Below, in pieces: positions 1 through 10,235 of a stretch of DNA of 64,000 nucleotides (positions are counted from its first letter, which is position 1; each line of letters opens with the position of its first letter). The DNA is from Lycium barbarum (Eukaryota; Streptophyta; Magnoliopsida; Solanales; Solanaceae). Where the stretch lies: the NCBI RefSeq assembly GCF_019175385.1, contig NC_083342.1:115196376-115260375 (forward strand), given 5' to 3'. The position numbers and the translations under genes are program-made. The notes under the pieces were generated by a model. It saw only the letters and a program-made list of their open reading frames with translations, was not told the DNA's origin and searched no databases.

Positions 1-478
1 CTACAAAACAGTACAGTGCAATACAATACGATATATTATGAAACGACGGGTAACAACAATCCAAACAGAGCGTTAAGTAACTTTTATATGCATAATGAAA
101 ATTTAATATTTCTTCCTCAACTAAATTTAAAAGACTAGTCTTCTTTAAACTCATTAATTTCTCACGAATGAGTTCACTAGTTTATATATAATCTAGAAAC
201 ACACTATGTGGTGGGATGGGGTCAAAAGGGGGGTTTCAAAGTAGCAAGGAGTGGAATGATCAAGGAGACAATAAACTTGAAATGTCACTTATAAAACTTG
301 TTTTTCCTACTGTAATAGAGTGAAACTTGTTTTTCTAAAAAAAAAAAAAATTAAAAAACATTTTCGTCAACCAGGACATGAAATATTGTTCCTCCATACC
401 AAACACACCATCGCAATTCTGTCTGTACAAATTCAATTGAATTTCGATCAACTAAAGCAAATTAAACTAAAAAAAGAA
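1..478. other. noncoding, downstream of the C2 gene
   Basis: AT-rich sequence with short A runs. I see no gene or recognisable repeat here; its right end is the 3' flank of the minus-strand C2-domain gene. Confidence 0.5.
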
Positions 479-1054
479 TTAAAGTTTTCTCGTCATTGAT
501 AAACCTATTAACGAACTCCCAGGATACATAGGAATACCAGTCACAACCCCACAAGAACCGTTCTTGCTTCCCATAGCCACCGGTTCCACCGTCCACTGCC
601 GCGAATAAGCAGCGGCACAACTGGTTGTTCGAGGCGGCGCATTCTTAACCCTAACGGAGAAATTAATTATCCCGTTTTTCTCACCCTTTACATCCCTAAG
701 CCTATAACTCAAAAAGTGCAAATAATCTTCAGGTAAAAATCCACCAATAAAATCCGACGTTGGAACCCTAGCAATACCAACGGTTTTGATTCCCGAAGAA
801 TTCTTGCATTGAACTTCCACCGTTAGATGACGTGCATGCATGGGCAAATCAACGATCAATTTTTCATTCCATGCAGGAAAACTTCCGCCTTCTTTATCCA
901 TTCTAGTTGTTTGGACGTTGCATGATGAATTATCTGTTTTGATATTTACGAAAGCGTTCTTCTTTACTGGTTGCTTCCGATTCTCGTGAAGATTCTCACC
1001 GGATATCACTGTGATTTCTAAAACCCGAGAGAACGATGATGATGATGGCTTCAT
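479..1054 (-). CDS. C2-domain protein, BAP1/BAP2-like
   Basis: Single-exon protein of 191 aa. Residues about 10-137 read as one plant C2 domain: a first strand VLEITVISGENL, then AFVNIKTD, the conserved PAWNEKLIVDLP turn, LTVEVQCKN, and the closing strand GIINFSVRV. The VPTSDFIGG and LHFLSYRLRD segments are typical of the BON1-associated proteins BAP1/BAP2. Known family members bind phospholipid, partner the copine BON1 and restrain cell death at membranes; applying that role here is inference. The C-terminal 50 residues are Ser/Gly-rich and end with a GVVTGIPMYPG segment, also seen in this family. A TATA-like box lies about 80-90 bases upstream of the ATG. No neighbour suggests a shared function. 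The alternative is another small C2 protein such as SRC2-like. Confidence 0.88.
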   Translation of the reverse strand: MKPSSSSFSRVLEITVISGENLHENRKQPVKKNAFVNIKTDNSSCNVQTTRMDKEGGSFPAWNEKLIVDLPMHARHLTVEVQCKNSSGIKTVGIARVPTSDFIGGFLPEDYLHFLSYRLRDVKGEKNGIINFSVRVKNAPPRTTSCAAAYSRQWTVEPVAMGSKNGSCGVVTGIPMYPGSSLIGLSMTRKL

Positions 1055-1133
1055 TGTATTTAGTCAAGAAAATCAAATTATGGATATGAAGTTATGTAAA
1101 AATTTGGAGGAAAGAATGATAGAGGTTGTGTGC

Positions 1134-1143
1134 GTATATATAG
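1134..1143 (-). promoter_or_regulatory. TATA-like box of the C2-domain gene
   Basis: The minus strand reads CTATATATACGC about 80-90 bases upstream of the ATG at 1054, a normal TATA position for a plant gene with a short leader. No other motif was assigned. Confidence 0.5.
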
Positions 1144-1199
1144 AGAAGTTAAGGAAGGAGGATAGAAGGAAGAGAGAAAGAAAGATGTTGCTTCTGTAA

Positions 1200-1816
1200 T
1201 GCTTGTCTAGTCTAATACGGTTCAATCTTTGACGTACGCGTTGGACGTGGTAAAACTGACCATTTCCCACTAATTTAGGTCAACAATAACCGTTCTCCGA
1301 TTTCGAAGGGAAAATAATGGAGTACCTCATTGGGATAATCGACATGCATAAAGTTTGATGTCGGTTTTTATTATTTGACTAAATATAATTATTGAATCTT
1401 CAATCAATAAAGTGGTGTACTTTTAAAGTTTTAATCCTTCTATATGTGACTTTTCACAAATTAATTTACTAAATTATCTATTGTTAGTACATTATTTAAT
1501 TTCACATGTGTAATGTTAAATTTATACTGTTAATATATATTTGAAGGTAATAAATAGTCTAACTATAAGGTATTTCGTACATAAAGGGATAATACATACA
1601 TTATTACTCGTTGAAAGTTAAATGTGCTTAGCCAGATATCAAGATCAAAATTAAATACATCAAGCGTGCTATATATTGTCCCTACTTCATTTCTTGCATA
1701 TTTCTTAAGATTTGATAATCTAACCCATAAATATTGGTCCAATTTATCAATTATCTTTCCTTAAATGCTTCACTCTTTTTAAAAAAAATAAAAAAAAATG
1801 CTTCACTTAATTAGTA
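1200..1816. other. noncoding, upstream of the C2 gene
   Basis: AT-rich intergenic sequence with no gene recognised. It ends at the 9-bp target duplication TAATTAGTA (1808-1816) of the next TIR element. Confidence 0.45.
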
Positions 1817-2450
1817 GGGAAAAGGTGCAAATATACCTCTTAACTTTGCGATTTAGAGCATATATACCCCCCGTTATAAAAGTGGTGTAACTATACCCCT
1901 GCAATTACAAAATGGTGCAAATATACTCTCTTTGCTAACAATTTTTTTTAAAATTATTTAGTTTATTTTTTAATTAAAAAAATACCACGTGGCTTTAAAA
2001 AAAGTCTACCCATTTTTTTGAGTAGACATATTTTTCTAAAGACACATGATATTTTTTTTTCTAGTGGGTCGGGTCTGGTTTGTTTAAAAAAATGGGTAGA
2101 CTAATTTTTTTTTTAATGCTAGGGAGATATTTTTTTAAACGAGCTAGACCCGACCAACCAGAAAAAGATTTATCATGTGGCGTTAGAAAAATATGTCCAT
2201 TAAAAAAAATGGGTAGTCTTTTTTTTTCTTTTTAAAGCCACATGACATTTTCTTCAATTAAAAAATAAGCTAAATAATAATAAAAAAAAAAAACCCGATT
2301 AGCGAAAAGAGTATATTTGCACTATTTGTGTAAAGGCAGGGATATATTTGTACCATTTTGTTACGGCAAGGGTATATATAAACCACTTTTTTAACGGGGG
2401 TATATCTGCTTTAAATCGCAAAGTTGAAGGGTATATTTGCACCTTTGCCC
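1817..2450. mobile_element. MULE-like non-autonomous TIR element 1
   Basis: A 634-bp element starting GGGAAAAGGTGCAAATATACC and ending with the near inverse, GGTATATTTGCACCTTTGCCC. Perfect 9-bp direct repeats TAATTAGTA flank it (1808-1816 and 2451-2459). Long TIRs and 9-bp TSDs fit Mutator-like elements. No transposase is encoded. Its right-hand end is also present at 7944-8100 with the same flank, so it was already in place before the local tandem duplication. Confidence 0.82.
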
Positions 2451-2645
2451 TAATTAGTATTCCACTGATGGGAAATAGTTAAGGTAGATCTAGAAAAAGT
2501 AATATATAAATGATTATTTTTCCCTAAAATATTAAATATTCTAAAATAGATTTAATTTTTTAAAATAACTAGCATTTGGAACCGAAGTAATAAATATTTT
2601 TTGAAAGGGTATAGAATTCGAATCATACTGATATGATTAATATTA

Positions 2646-3374
2646 GGGCAAAGGTGCAAACATACCCTCAACTTTGCGATTTAGAGAAGATATATCCCTT
2701 GTTACAAAAGTGGTGTATATATACCCCTGCCATTACAAAATGGTGCAAATACACCTCTGCCGTTACAAAGTGATGCAAATATACCCTTTTCGCGGGCGGG
2801 ACCTTTTAAAAAAAATCATTTAGGTTATTTTTTAATTTAAAAAAAATGTCACATGACTTTAAAAAAAAAAGTCTACCCATTTTGTTTTAGTAGACATACT
2901 TTTCTAAAGCCACATAGAATTTTTTTTCTGGTGGGTCGGATCTGGTTCGTTTAAAAAAATGGGTAGACTCATTTTTTTTAAAGTCACGGAGATATTTCTT
3001 TAAACGAACTAGACCCGACACACGAGAAAAAAAAAATCACCATGTGGGTTTAGAAAAACATGTCTGCTCAAAAAAAAAAAAAATAGGTAGACTTTTTTTA
3101 AAGTCCCGTCATATTTTTTTTCATTAAAAAAAAAACCTAAATGATTTTTTTTTTAAAATCTCGTCAGCGAAAGGGTATATTTGCACCATTTTGTAATGGC
3201 AAGGTTATATTTGCACCATTTTGTAATGGCAAGGTTATATTTGCATCATTTTGTAACGGCAGGGGTATATTTGCACCATTTTGTAACAGTAAGGATATAT
3301 ATACACCACTTTTGTAACGAGGGGTATATCTGCTCTAAATGACAAAGTTGAGGGGTATATTTGCATCTTTGCCC
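2646..3374. mobile_element. MULE-like non-autonomous TIR element 2
   Basis: A 729-bp element of the same family as element 1: GGGCAAAGGTGCA at the left and TGCATCTTTGCCC at the right, with TIR similarity reaching inward for tens of bases. The 9-bp TSD TTAATATTA is present on both sides (2637-2645, 3375-3383). Copy 2 of the tandem duplication has the uninterrupted site near 8297, so this insertion came after the duplication. Noncoding. Confidence 0.88.
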
Positions 3375-3454
3375 TTAATATTATTTGCACATCGCACTAC
3401 AATGCCGAAGTGTGGACTAGCAAGAAATTGTGAATAAATGTGATACATGCAAAT

Positions 3455-3962
3455 TGTTAGGATCAGGAGTCCGAGATACTGCAGAATTAGACAAAGCAGC
3501 CAATTAAAGACAATAACAAAGATAATAGGAGACAAAGATTTAACGTGGTTTGGTCAACTTGACCTACATCCACAACCAAAAGAGGAGTAAATTTACTAAC
3601 ACTAACGAATACAAAATAGAGTACTAAACAACAAAAGAGAGTACAAAATTAGAGTAATTAAATACTCTAATATCCCAAAAAACCCCGAGAGAATAACCTC
3701 ACAAGATCACTCCAATAAAGGGTCCACACAAGTGTTTCCCAACACAACTCCCTTACAAATATTCTCTACAAAAGAACACAAACTCAACTAAGTTCTTCTT
3801 AAATTGGTGTGTTTTCAAATGGAGAGAAATGCCCTCCTTTTATAGGGGCCAAACTTGGATGAAAGCTGTGGAAAAAGAAAAAGAGAAATGATCAAAAATT
3901 CATCATCCCCATAAAGCAAACTTTGGCCCCAAGCATAATAATTAAAATAAGGCCATATTACA
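3455..3962. mobile_element. solo LTR, 508 bp
   Basis: Starts TGTTAGGATC and ends CCATATTACA, so it has TG...CA termini, and is flanked by the 5-bp TSD CAAAT (3450-3454, 3963-3967). The duplicate copy reads straight through the site near 8370. Short LTR size and a TGTTAGGATC start suggest a Ty1/copia origin, which is inference. Orientation is not determined. Confidence 0.8.
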
Positions 3963-6171
3963 CAAATACGCATCAGAATTAAAATTTTAGGTCTATACAT
4001 CAATAACATAAAGAATATACTTAACAAAAAAGTTACGTAATGTAGATTGGTAACCTAAATAAATAAGAAATGTATTGTAGCCAGTTAAACTATAATTTGA
4101 ATTTTGATCGTTACTTTGCAAATCTGAATTAAACACCTAGTTTATTACTTACGAAGTTAACCAACGTACTACGAGTATTTGTTACTAACAAAGTAATTAA
4201 CCTTAATGTGTTAATAAGAATATTACTTTCCCTTATATTTTAATCTTCATATTAATTAACTATATAATAATATAATATAATATAAGACTAGAATATCTCA
4301 ACTGTCAGTCTACTGATAATCTAATATTATTATAGATGTTAACCACAAAAGAGTTTCTTTTTAGTTGCTGCTATATTTCTTTTATGGCAGAGCAACGTGA
4401 CACAAATCTGAAGTCCACTCGGATTATGATATTTATTTCATCAAGTCCTTTATAATAAAGCTTGAGAAATTTATGTGAAAATGCTTCCTATCCATAATTA
4501 GGTAAAGTAGGGGGAAAAATCAGAATTAGGTACATTAACCTGTTCTCCATGGTTAGCATAGAAGCACGATTTGTCATGATTATGACTTACGAGTATATCG
4601 GTAACTTAAATATAATATAAGGGGTTTTAAGTAATATATCACTGTTAGCATAATTTTTTATATGGATATATTTAGGTAAGTCTTTTTAAATGTGTGATTT
4701 GTAATCGTGAGAATAAGATAATAATGGGCCAAGAAAATTTCTTATGCGGTGGATCGTGTACATATAAATGTTGTACTGCCAATGGAGAGTTCTATGCGTA
4801 TTCCGTGGTCATAAAAAACAATGTTTTTTAAGGCTTGACACTCAAAAATCAAAGAAAAAGATTTGCAGGGTTTGTTGGAAACAAATTCAGAGTTGAGAAT
4901 TATCTTTGGTTAATCTTTTTTAATATATGATAATAGTCTAATTGGATCATGTCATATTGCTTTCGAAATCATGGGTACGTCATATTCTTATGATAGCATA
5001 TGCGTGTCCAACCGAACGCATGTATCATAGGAGTATTTATTTTGTTCTATTTTTTTCCACCTAATCTTCTGTTCGATAGTCTCTATTAATTTTATGCGAC
5101 TTAGTTAAAAATGGAATTAAATCTCTGGTCAAGAAGCTGAGAGTCTGAGACAATTTTTTTGAATGGTCATTTCCTTTAATTTTCACAGAAATACACTCTG
5201 TAAGTCTTGCAAATGACTAATGAGTACAACGAGCTAGAGTCGAGGTTTAAAACGTACCGCTTAGTTCTATGAAAATTTTAGAACAGGAAACTTAAAATAA
5301 TATACTCCTAGTAACTCACGGATCCTCTAATGATGTATTTTAGATATGAACGCTGCTAATAATTAAGAAAACAAAAATGGATTGTATACAACAAAAAGGA
5401 GGGAAAATATCAACATTAATTATTTTACGGGAAAAGATGTATGTGTGCATCTTTTGAGAATCTCCATGTATTGGAAAAAAGTAAAATTGAATTGACGAGA
5501 GAGACATTTTTGAATAGAAAATTTGGAGAGAAGGGTAGCAATGTCATTAACATAGCATAATGACCGTGCTAACACAGTTTGGGTCATTGGGGCCAAACTT
5601 AGTGCGGCAGAAATACCTTATTGTTTAGGTATATGATTATATCGAATCACAAATTATACATGAAAAGTTGATTCATCACAAAGATGCATTCTTCGAATAA
5701 CCAGCCTTTAGGCCTTTTCAACTTCCAAAAAACAGATCCAAAACTTGTGCGTTGCTTTTGCAGCCAAGGAAGCTGAAAATTGATATGACTGATTTTGGAA
5801 CAAACTTTCGAACCAAGTACTTGCCAACTCCAAATAGTTGTAAAGAAAAGTAATTAGAGATAGATGTGGAGTCAGGATTTGAAACTTATGCGTTCGGAAT
5901 CTTACTTATTTTAAGTTAATGGTTAGAATTAATATTTTAACATATTTAATGAATTTCTACAAAAAATACAAAAATTGAACCAAAATTACTAAATTCGGCC
6001 CAATTTTTTACGCGTATTCTAACTTGGACCCTGCTTGAAAACATGAGCTTCATAACAATACAACCTTTAATTTGTTTGCATTGACGCCATTGTTTTTTTT
6101 TTTTTTTTAAAAAAACTTATTAGTATTCTAATTTGTTGCGGCAGGCTATCTTTAAGGCGTCAAATTAATCG

Positions 6172-6235
6172 TTATCAGAAATCAGATTTGAACTGATGAC
6201 ACAGTCCTTTGCGTTACTAATTGAGCTACTTCGGC
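6172..6235 (-). pseudogene. tRNA-Phe(GAA)-like remnant of plastid type, anticodon deleted
   Basis: The minus strand starts GCCGAAGTAGCTCAATTAG and ends with an AGTTCAAATCTGATTTCTG T-arm region, matching the plastid trnF pattern. About 9-10 bases covering the anticodon are missing compared with the copy at 16178-16250. It cannot be a working tRNA. Confidence 0.7.
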
Positions 6236-6361
6236 TAATCCAATATGATAGGGCAGCCCGGTGCACTAAGCTCCCACTATGCGCGGGGTTCGAGAAAGGG
6301 GAGCTTAATGCATTGGGCTGCCCTACTATATTGAATTAGCCAAAGTAGCTCAATTAGTATT
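6215..6361. repeat. long fold-back palindrome containing an Au-SINE 5' end
   Basis: Two arms of about 60 bases are inverse to each other around a loop near CTATGCGCGGGGTTCGAG. The left arm runs from TAATTGAGCTACTTCGGC through GGGCAGCCCGGTGCACTAAG. The right arm returns through TGCATTGGGCTGCCC to AAAGTAGCTCAATTAG. The inner part GGGCAGCCCGGTGCACTAAG plus GCTCCC resembles the 5' end of Au-family SINEs. The duplicate copy near 16250 lacks the SINE part and the right arm. Confidence 0.75.
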
Positions 6362-6586
6362 CTTATTTTATTACAAAACTGAGGTCTACAGCATTTAAAA
6401 GAACAAACATAGAACTTTTTTTTTTTTTCAAAATCGGAGAATTTATTCGATCTTTAAAAAGATAACTTTATAAATTTCAGTATGAAACGATATTGATTGA
6501 GAACCACTTAACCAGGGATTCATTGTTAAAAAATGTTCATTTTTATGTGTATTATATATATCACAAGACTTGTGATATTTATCTAT

Positions 6587-6644
6587 GAGAAAAGGTACAA
6601 ATATACCCCTTAATTTTCTGATTTAGAGCAGATACATCTCCTCC
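6587..6644. mobile_element. left part of a degenerate MULE-like element
   Basis: Starts GAGAAAAGGTACAAATATACC and runs through TTTAGAGCAGATACATC, matching the left end of the MULE-like family above. A LINE fragment interrupts it. A possible right end GGGTATATTTGGACC lies near 7648-7662, but no TSD is visible, so the boundaries are uncertain. Confidence 0.5.
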
Positions 6645-7585
6645 TTTTTTTTTTTTTTTTTTTTTTTTAAGTGTCAACTTTTCATTAATTACCAAGGTAA
6701 TCCAATATTTACAAAACAACTTATCAACTCAATCTGTTAAACTAATGAGGAACTCCCAATTGAGTACTCTAACGCAAAACTACAACTGCTACTGCTGAAA
6801 ACAATAAGAAATAATTCTAATCTAATACTCCGTTCGGATCAAAAAAAGAATCCACTTAACCTTTTTTTCTTGAATCAAAAAAAGAGTCCACTTAGCAAAT
6901 CAAGAGAGAATTAACCTTGCTTTTCCATATTTGTCCTTATTAAGTGTTAAATGATCAAATCCAATGCCTATTTAATTAGGGGTAGTTTAGTCAAATTATT
7001 TATTTTTGTCTAGGAGTTAGTATTTTCTTAAGGGGTGTTCAAATGGCCAAGTGAACTCTTTTTTTGATCCGGAGGGAGTACTACATAAACTTCTGGAGAA
7101 TGGACTAGTCTCAAAATTAACAACTAAGTAGTCTAGTCTTTATAGGAATCAAAGCTTGAACATTGCAAATACATGCTATCTCCTTGGCTATAGGATCCCA
7201 ATGAGTGACCTTCTTCTCAAAAATTCGAGTGTTTCTTTCCCTCCATATTGCCCAAATGAACTTAGCATACACCATCTTAATGATGAGGGCCTGTTTAGTT
7301 TTCCCTCTGCAGAACTGAAGTACATTCTGATATTGCTGCAACTAGTTGAAAGTTGCAGGCCATTGGAGCTGTAACCACAGGAGTAAACGAGGCTACGATT
7401 CCTTCTCAAAGTTGCAGTAAAAAAAAAAAAAAATGATCCCTTGTTTCATTCTTTAGTAGGCAGTTAACAACTTTGGATCAACCTGAATATCTCACTTAAT
7501 GAGCCTGTCACTTGTGGATAGTCTATCTTGGACCTAAAGCCATAGTAAGAAAATGGGTCTGGCTACGTTATGAAACATGTTGTCA
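6645..7585 (-). mobile_element. 3' fragment of an L1-type LINE
   Basis: On the minus strand this ends in a poly(A) tail (T run at about 6645-6668). Its upstream part encodes a degenerate C-terminal LINE segment (7117-7341) with the characteristic AIWRERNTRIFE motif that follows the zf-RVT region of plant L1 elements. It is 5'-truncated and is itself interrupted by a Stowaway-like MITE. It appears inserted in a MULE-like element. Confidence 0.7.
6828..7078. mobile_element. Stowaway-like MITE
   Basis: About 251 bp with inverse ends CTCCGTTCGGATCAAAAAAA and TTTTTTTGATCCGGAGGGAG, flanked by TA dinucleotides. It lies within the LINE fragment. Noncoding. Confidence 0.78.
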
Positions 7586-8735
7586 CACAAATGGTGTGAA
7601 TATACCTTTTTATTGACGGAATTGTTTTTTGTTTAAATTAAAGCCACTGTAGGGTATATTTGGACCTTCTCACACATGAATATTTTCTGCCTTTTAACGA
7701 TTAATTTGGATTTATTGCTTTTATGATCAAATTTCTTTTTACGCTCATCTTCTTATTAAATCAAACATAGGTGCCCAAAACTATTTTTATGCAGATGCAA
7801 AAAATAAATTGCATTTGGTCATTTATGATTATTAAGAACAATAAGGAATCTTGAGATTTTGATTGTCTTTTAAAATTTATGGTCTAAAATATGTTAGACA
7901 TTTTTTTTGGTTGTAAACATAAGCTAAATGCTTTTTAAAAATTCTGTTAGTGAAAGGAGTATATTTGCACTATTTGTGTAAGGGCAGGGGCATATTTGCA
8001 TCATTTTGTAACGGCAAGGATATATGTACACTACTTTTTTAACGGGAGTATATTTGCTCTAAATCGCAAAATTAAGGGGTATATTTGCACCTTTGCCCTA
8101 ATTAGTATTCCACTGATGGGAAATAGTGAAGGTAGATCTAGAAAAAAGTAATATATAAATGATTATTTTTTTTCCCTAAAATATGAAATATTCTAAAAAA
8201 GATTTAATTTTTTAAAATAACTGGCGTTTGGAACCGAAGTAATAAATATTTGTTGAAAGGGTATAGAATTCGAATCATACTGATATGATTAATATTATCT
8301 GCACATCGCACTACAATGGCGAAGTATGGACTAGCATGAAATTGTGAATAAATGTGATAAATGCAAATACACATCAGAATTAAAAATTTAGGTTTTATAC
8401 ATCAATAATATAAAGAATAGACTTAACAAAAAAAAAATACGTGATGTAGATTGGTAACCTAAATAAATAAGAAACGTGTTGTAGCCAGTTAAACTATAAT
8501 TTGAATTTTGATCGTTACATTGCAAGTCTGAATTAAGCACCTAGTTTATTACTTACAAAGTTAACCAACGTACTACGATTTTTTTTTTTTTTGGTAAATA
8601 AAAGGATTTTATTACCAATATGAGACTTACAAAGCAAAAAAGAAGCTGGATTTACAATAGTACCATACCAGCCTTTGTCCAGATGTCTACATTACCTCTA
8701 AACAGCCAAACAAACACCTATACATTTGACTAGTA

Positions 8736-10230
8736 TTACATAGGGTAAAAGTTCATGGCTCTCAGTCTTCGCTCAATCCCAACTCGTACATTTCTTCTAT
8801 AACAGACCTCTTGAATGACAGTCTTGATCACTTGTTTAGCAGGCCTGGTTTTGGCTTGAAAAATTCTATAGCTCCTTTCTTTCCATACATGATATATGCA
8901 AGCCGCAGCAACCATTCTAAATATTTCAGCCTCCCCTGATTTCCTAGTGTTTCTTGATATCCATGCCAGTTCCACTTCCCAGTCTTGGGGTGCTCTGTTT
9001 ATCCCTTGCCAAGCTAACCGTTGAGTCCACACGTAGTTAGAGAAGGGACACATAAAGTATAGATGTCTAATTGACTCATGAGCATTATTGCATAATGGGT
9101 ATTCAAGTATATTTGTGATTCCCCATTTGGCAAGTCTGTCTCTGGTATATAATCTTCCTATAGCAGCTACTCGGAATGTGAATATCCATTTGGGCACACC
9201 ATAGTTGTTGCAAATCATCTTTCTCCAAGGGACTTTGGGGTATATAGGTTGTAGTGTTCTGTAGAAGCATTGAATTGAGAATTTAGGCATATGAAGGTAA
9301 TCTGCATATGTATACCCTGCCTTTTTAAAGTACTTCTTGCTCTTCAGTATCTTGACCAGCACCCACGATGCTTGTTTAGGTAGCACTTCCCAGATGACGT
9401 GATTTTTGATGTAATAACTATGTACCCATCTAACCCATAGTTTGTCCTTTTTATGGATCAGATTCCATAGAAGTTTTGAAATTGCTGCTCTATTCCACTC
9501 CAAAATACCAGTAAAGTTTAGCCCCCCTGCTGTCTTTGGTTTGCATAATTGTTCCCAGGATATGAGAGCTTTCTTTGCTTTGTCAGTGCTTCTAGTCCAT
9601 AGATACCCCTTTAATAGTGAATTGACCATTTTCAATATTTTTTTTGGTAGAATAAAGATCTGTGACCAGAAAGTTTGTATAGCAATAAGGACACTTTTGA
9701 TCAGTTGTACTCTCCCAGCATAAGAGAGTAATCTAGCAAACCAGGAGGTAGTCTGCTCAGCATCTTATCTAGTAGAGGTTGGCACTGTGCAATGGACATT
9801 CTCTTGGTACTGAGGGGTACTCCTAAGTACCTGAAACGCATTTCCCCTTTTATGAAACCCAGTATGTTTAGTATTTGGTCTTGAACATCTGGCTTTACCC
9901 CTCCAAAGTATAAGCAGATTTTGTTCAAGTTTGCATTAAGTCCTGAAGCATATGAAAATTTCTTAAAATAATTATGCACTGCCTCTACGGATGTTAAATC
10001 CTCTCTTGAGAATAATAGCAAATCATCAGCAAACCCCAGTTGAAATTTCCAGTCTGGCACACTTAGGATGGTATTTAAATTGCTTCACTTGACCTACTGA
10101 CTTTAGCAGTCTACTTATATACTCCATAATGATGGCAAACATATAAGGGGATAGGGGGTCCCCTTGTCTGAGTCCCTTCTTTGCATCAAAGGGTGGTAAA
10201 GGATTTCCATTCAACACAATAGAGTATGTC
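8736..10230 (-). pseudogene. LINE ORF2, C-terminal half of RT plus zf-RVT region
   Basis: Downstream half of the interrupted ORF2. On the minus strand it begins with the RT block GLRQGDPLSPYMFA (near 10160), followed by the catalytic FADDLLLF box (near 10020) and a thumb segment with FRYLGVPLS. A frame break near 9700 leads into a 299-residue stretch (8736-9635). That stretch ends in a zinc-binding RT-associated domain with CNNAHESIRHLYFMC spacing and VWKERSYRIFQ. Frameshifts and the inserted LTR make it inactive. Confidence 0.82.
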
Positions 10231-10235
10231 ACAGT

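Larger units (their letters stand above)
2305..6380. repeat. tandem segmental duplication, copy 1
   Basis: This stretch pairs in the same orientation with about 7944-16290. Shared landmarks include ATTCCACTGATGGGAAATAG (2459 and 8107), GTTAACCAACGTACTACG (near 4157 and 8562), and the tRNA-Phe-like remnant (6172 and 16178). Copy 1 alone carries a MULE-like element, a solo LTR and a fold-back palindrome. A block at about 5228-5648 is absent from copy 2 and could be an insertion here or a deletion there. The stretch holds no intact gene. Confidence 0.85.

Noticed and set aside
6587..7668. A full MULE-like element around the LINE fragment
   Set aside because: The left and right ends fit the family, but no 9-bp TSD was found, so only the left part is listed.
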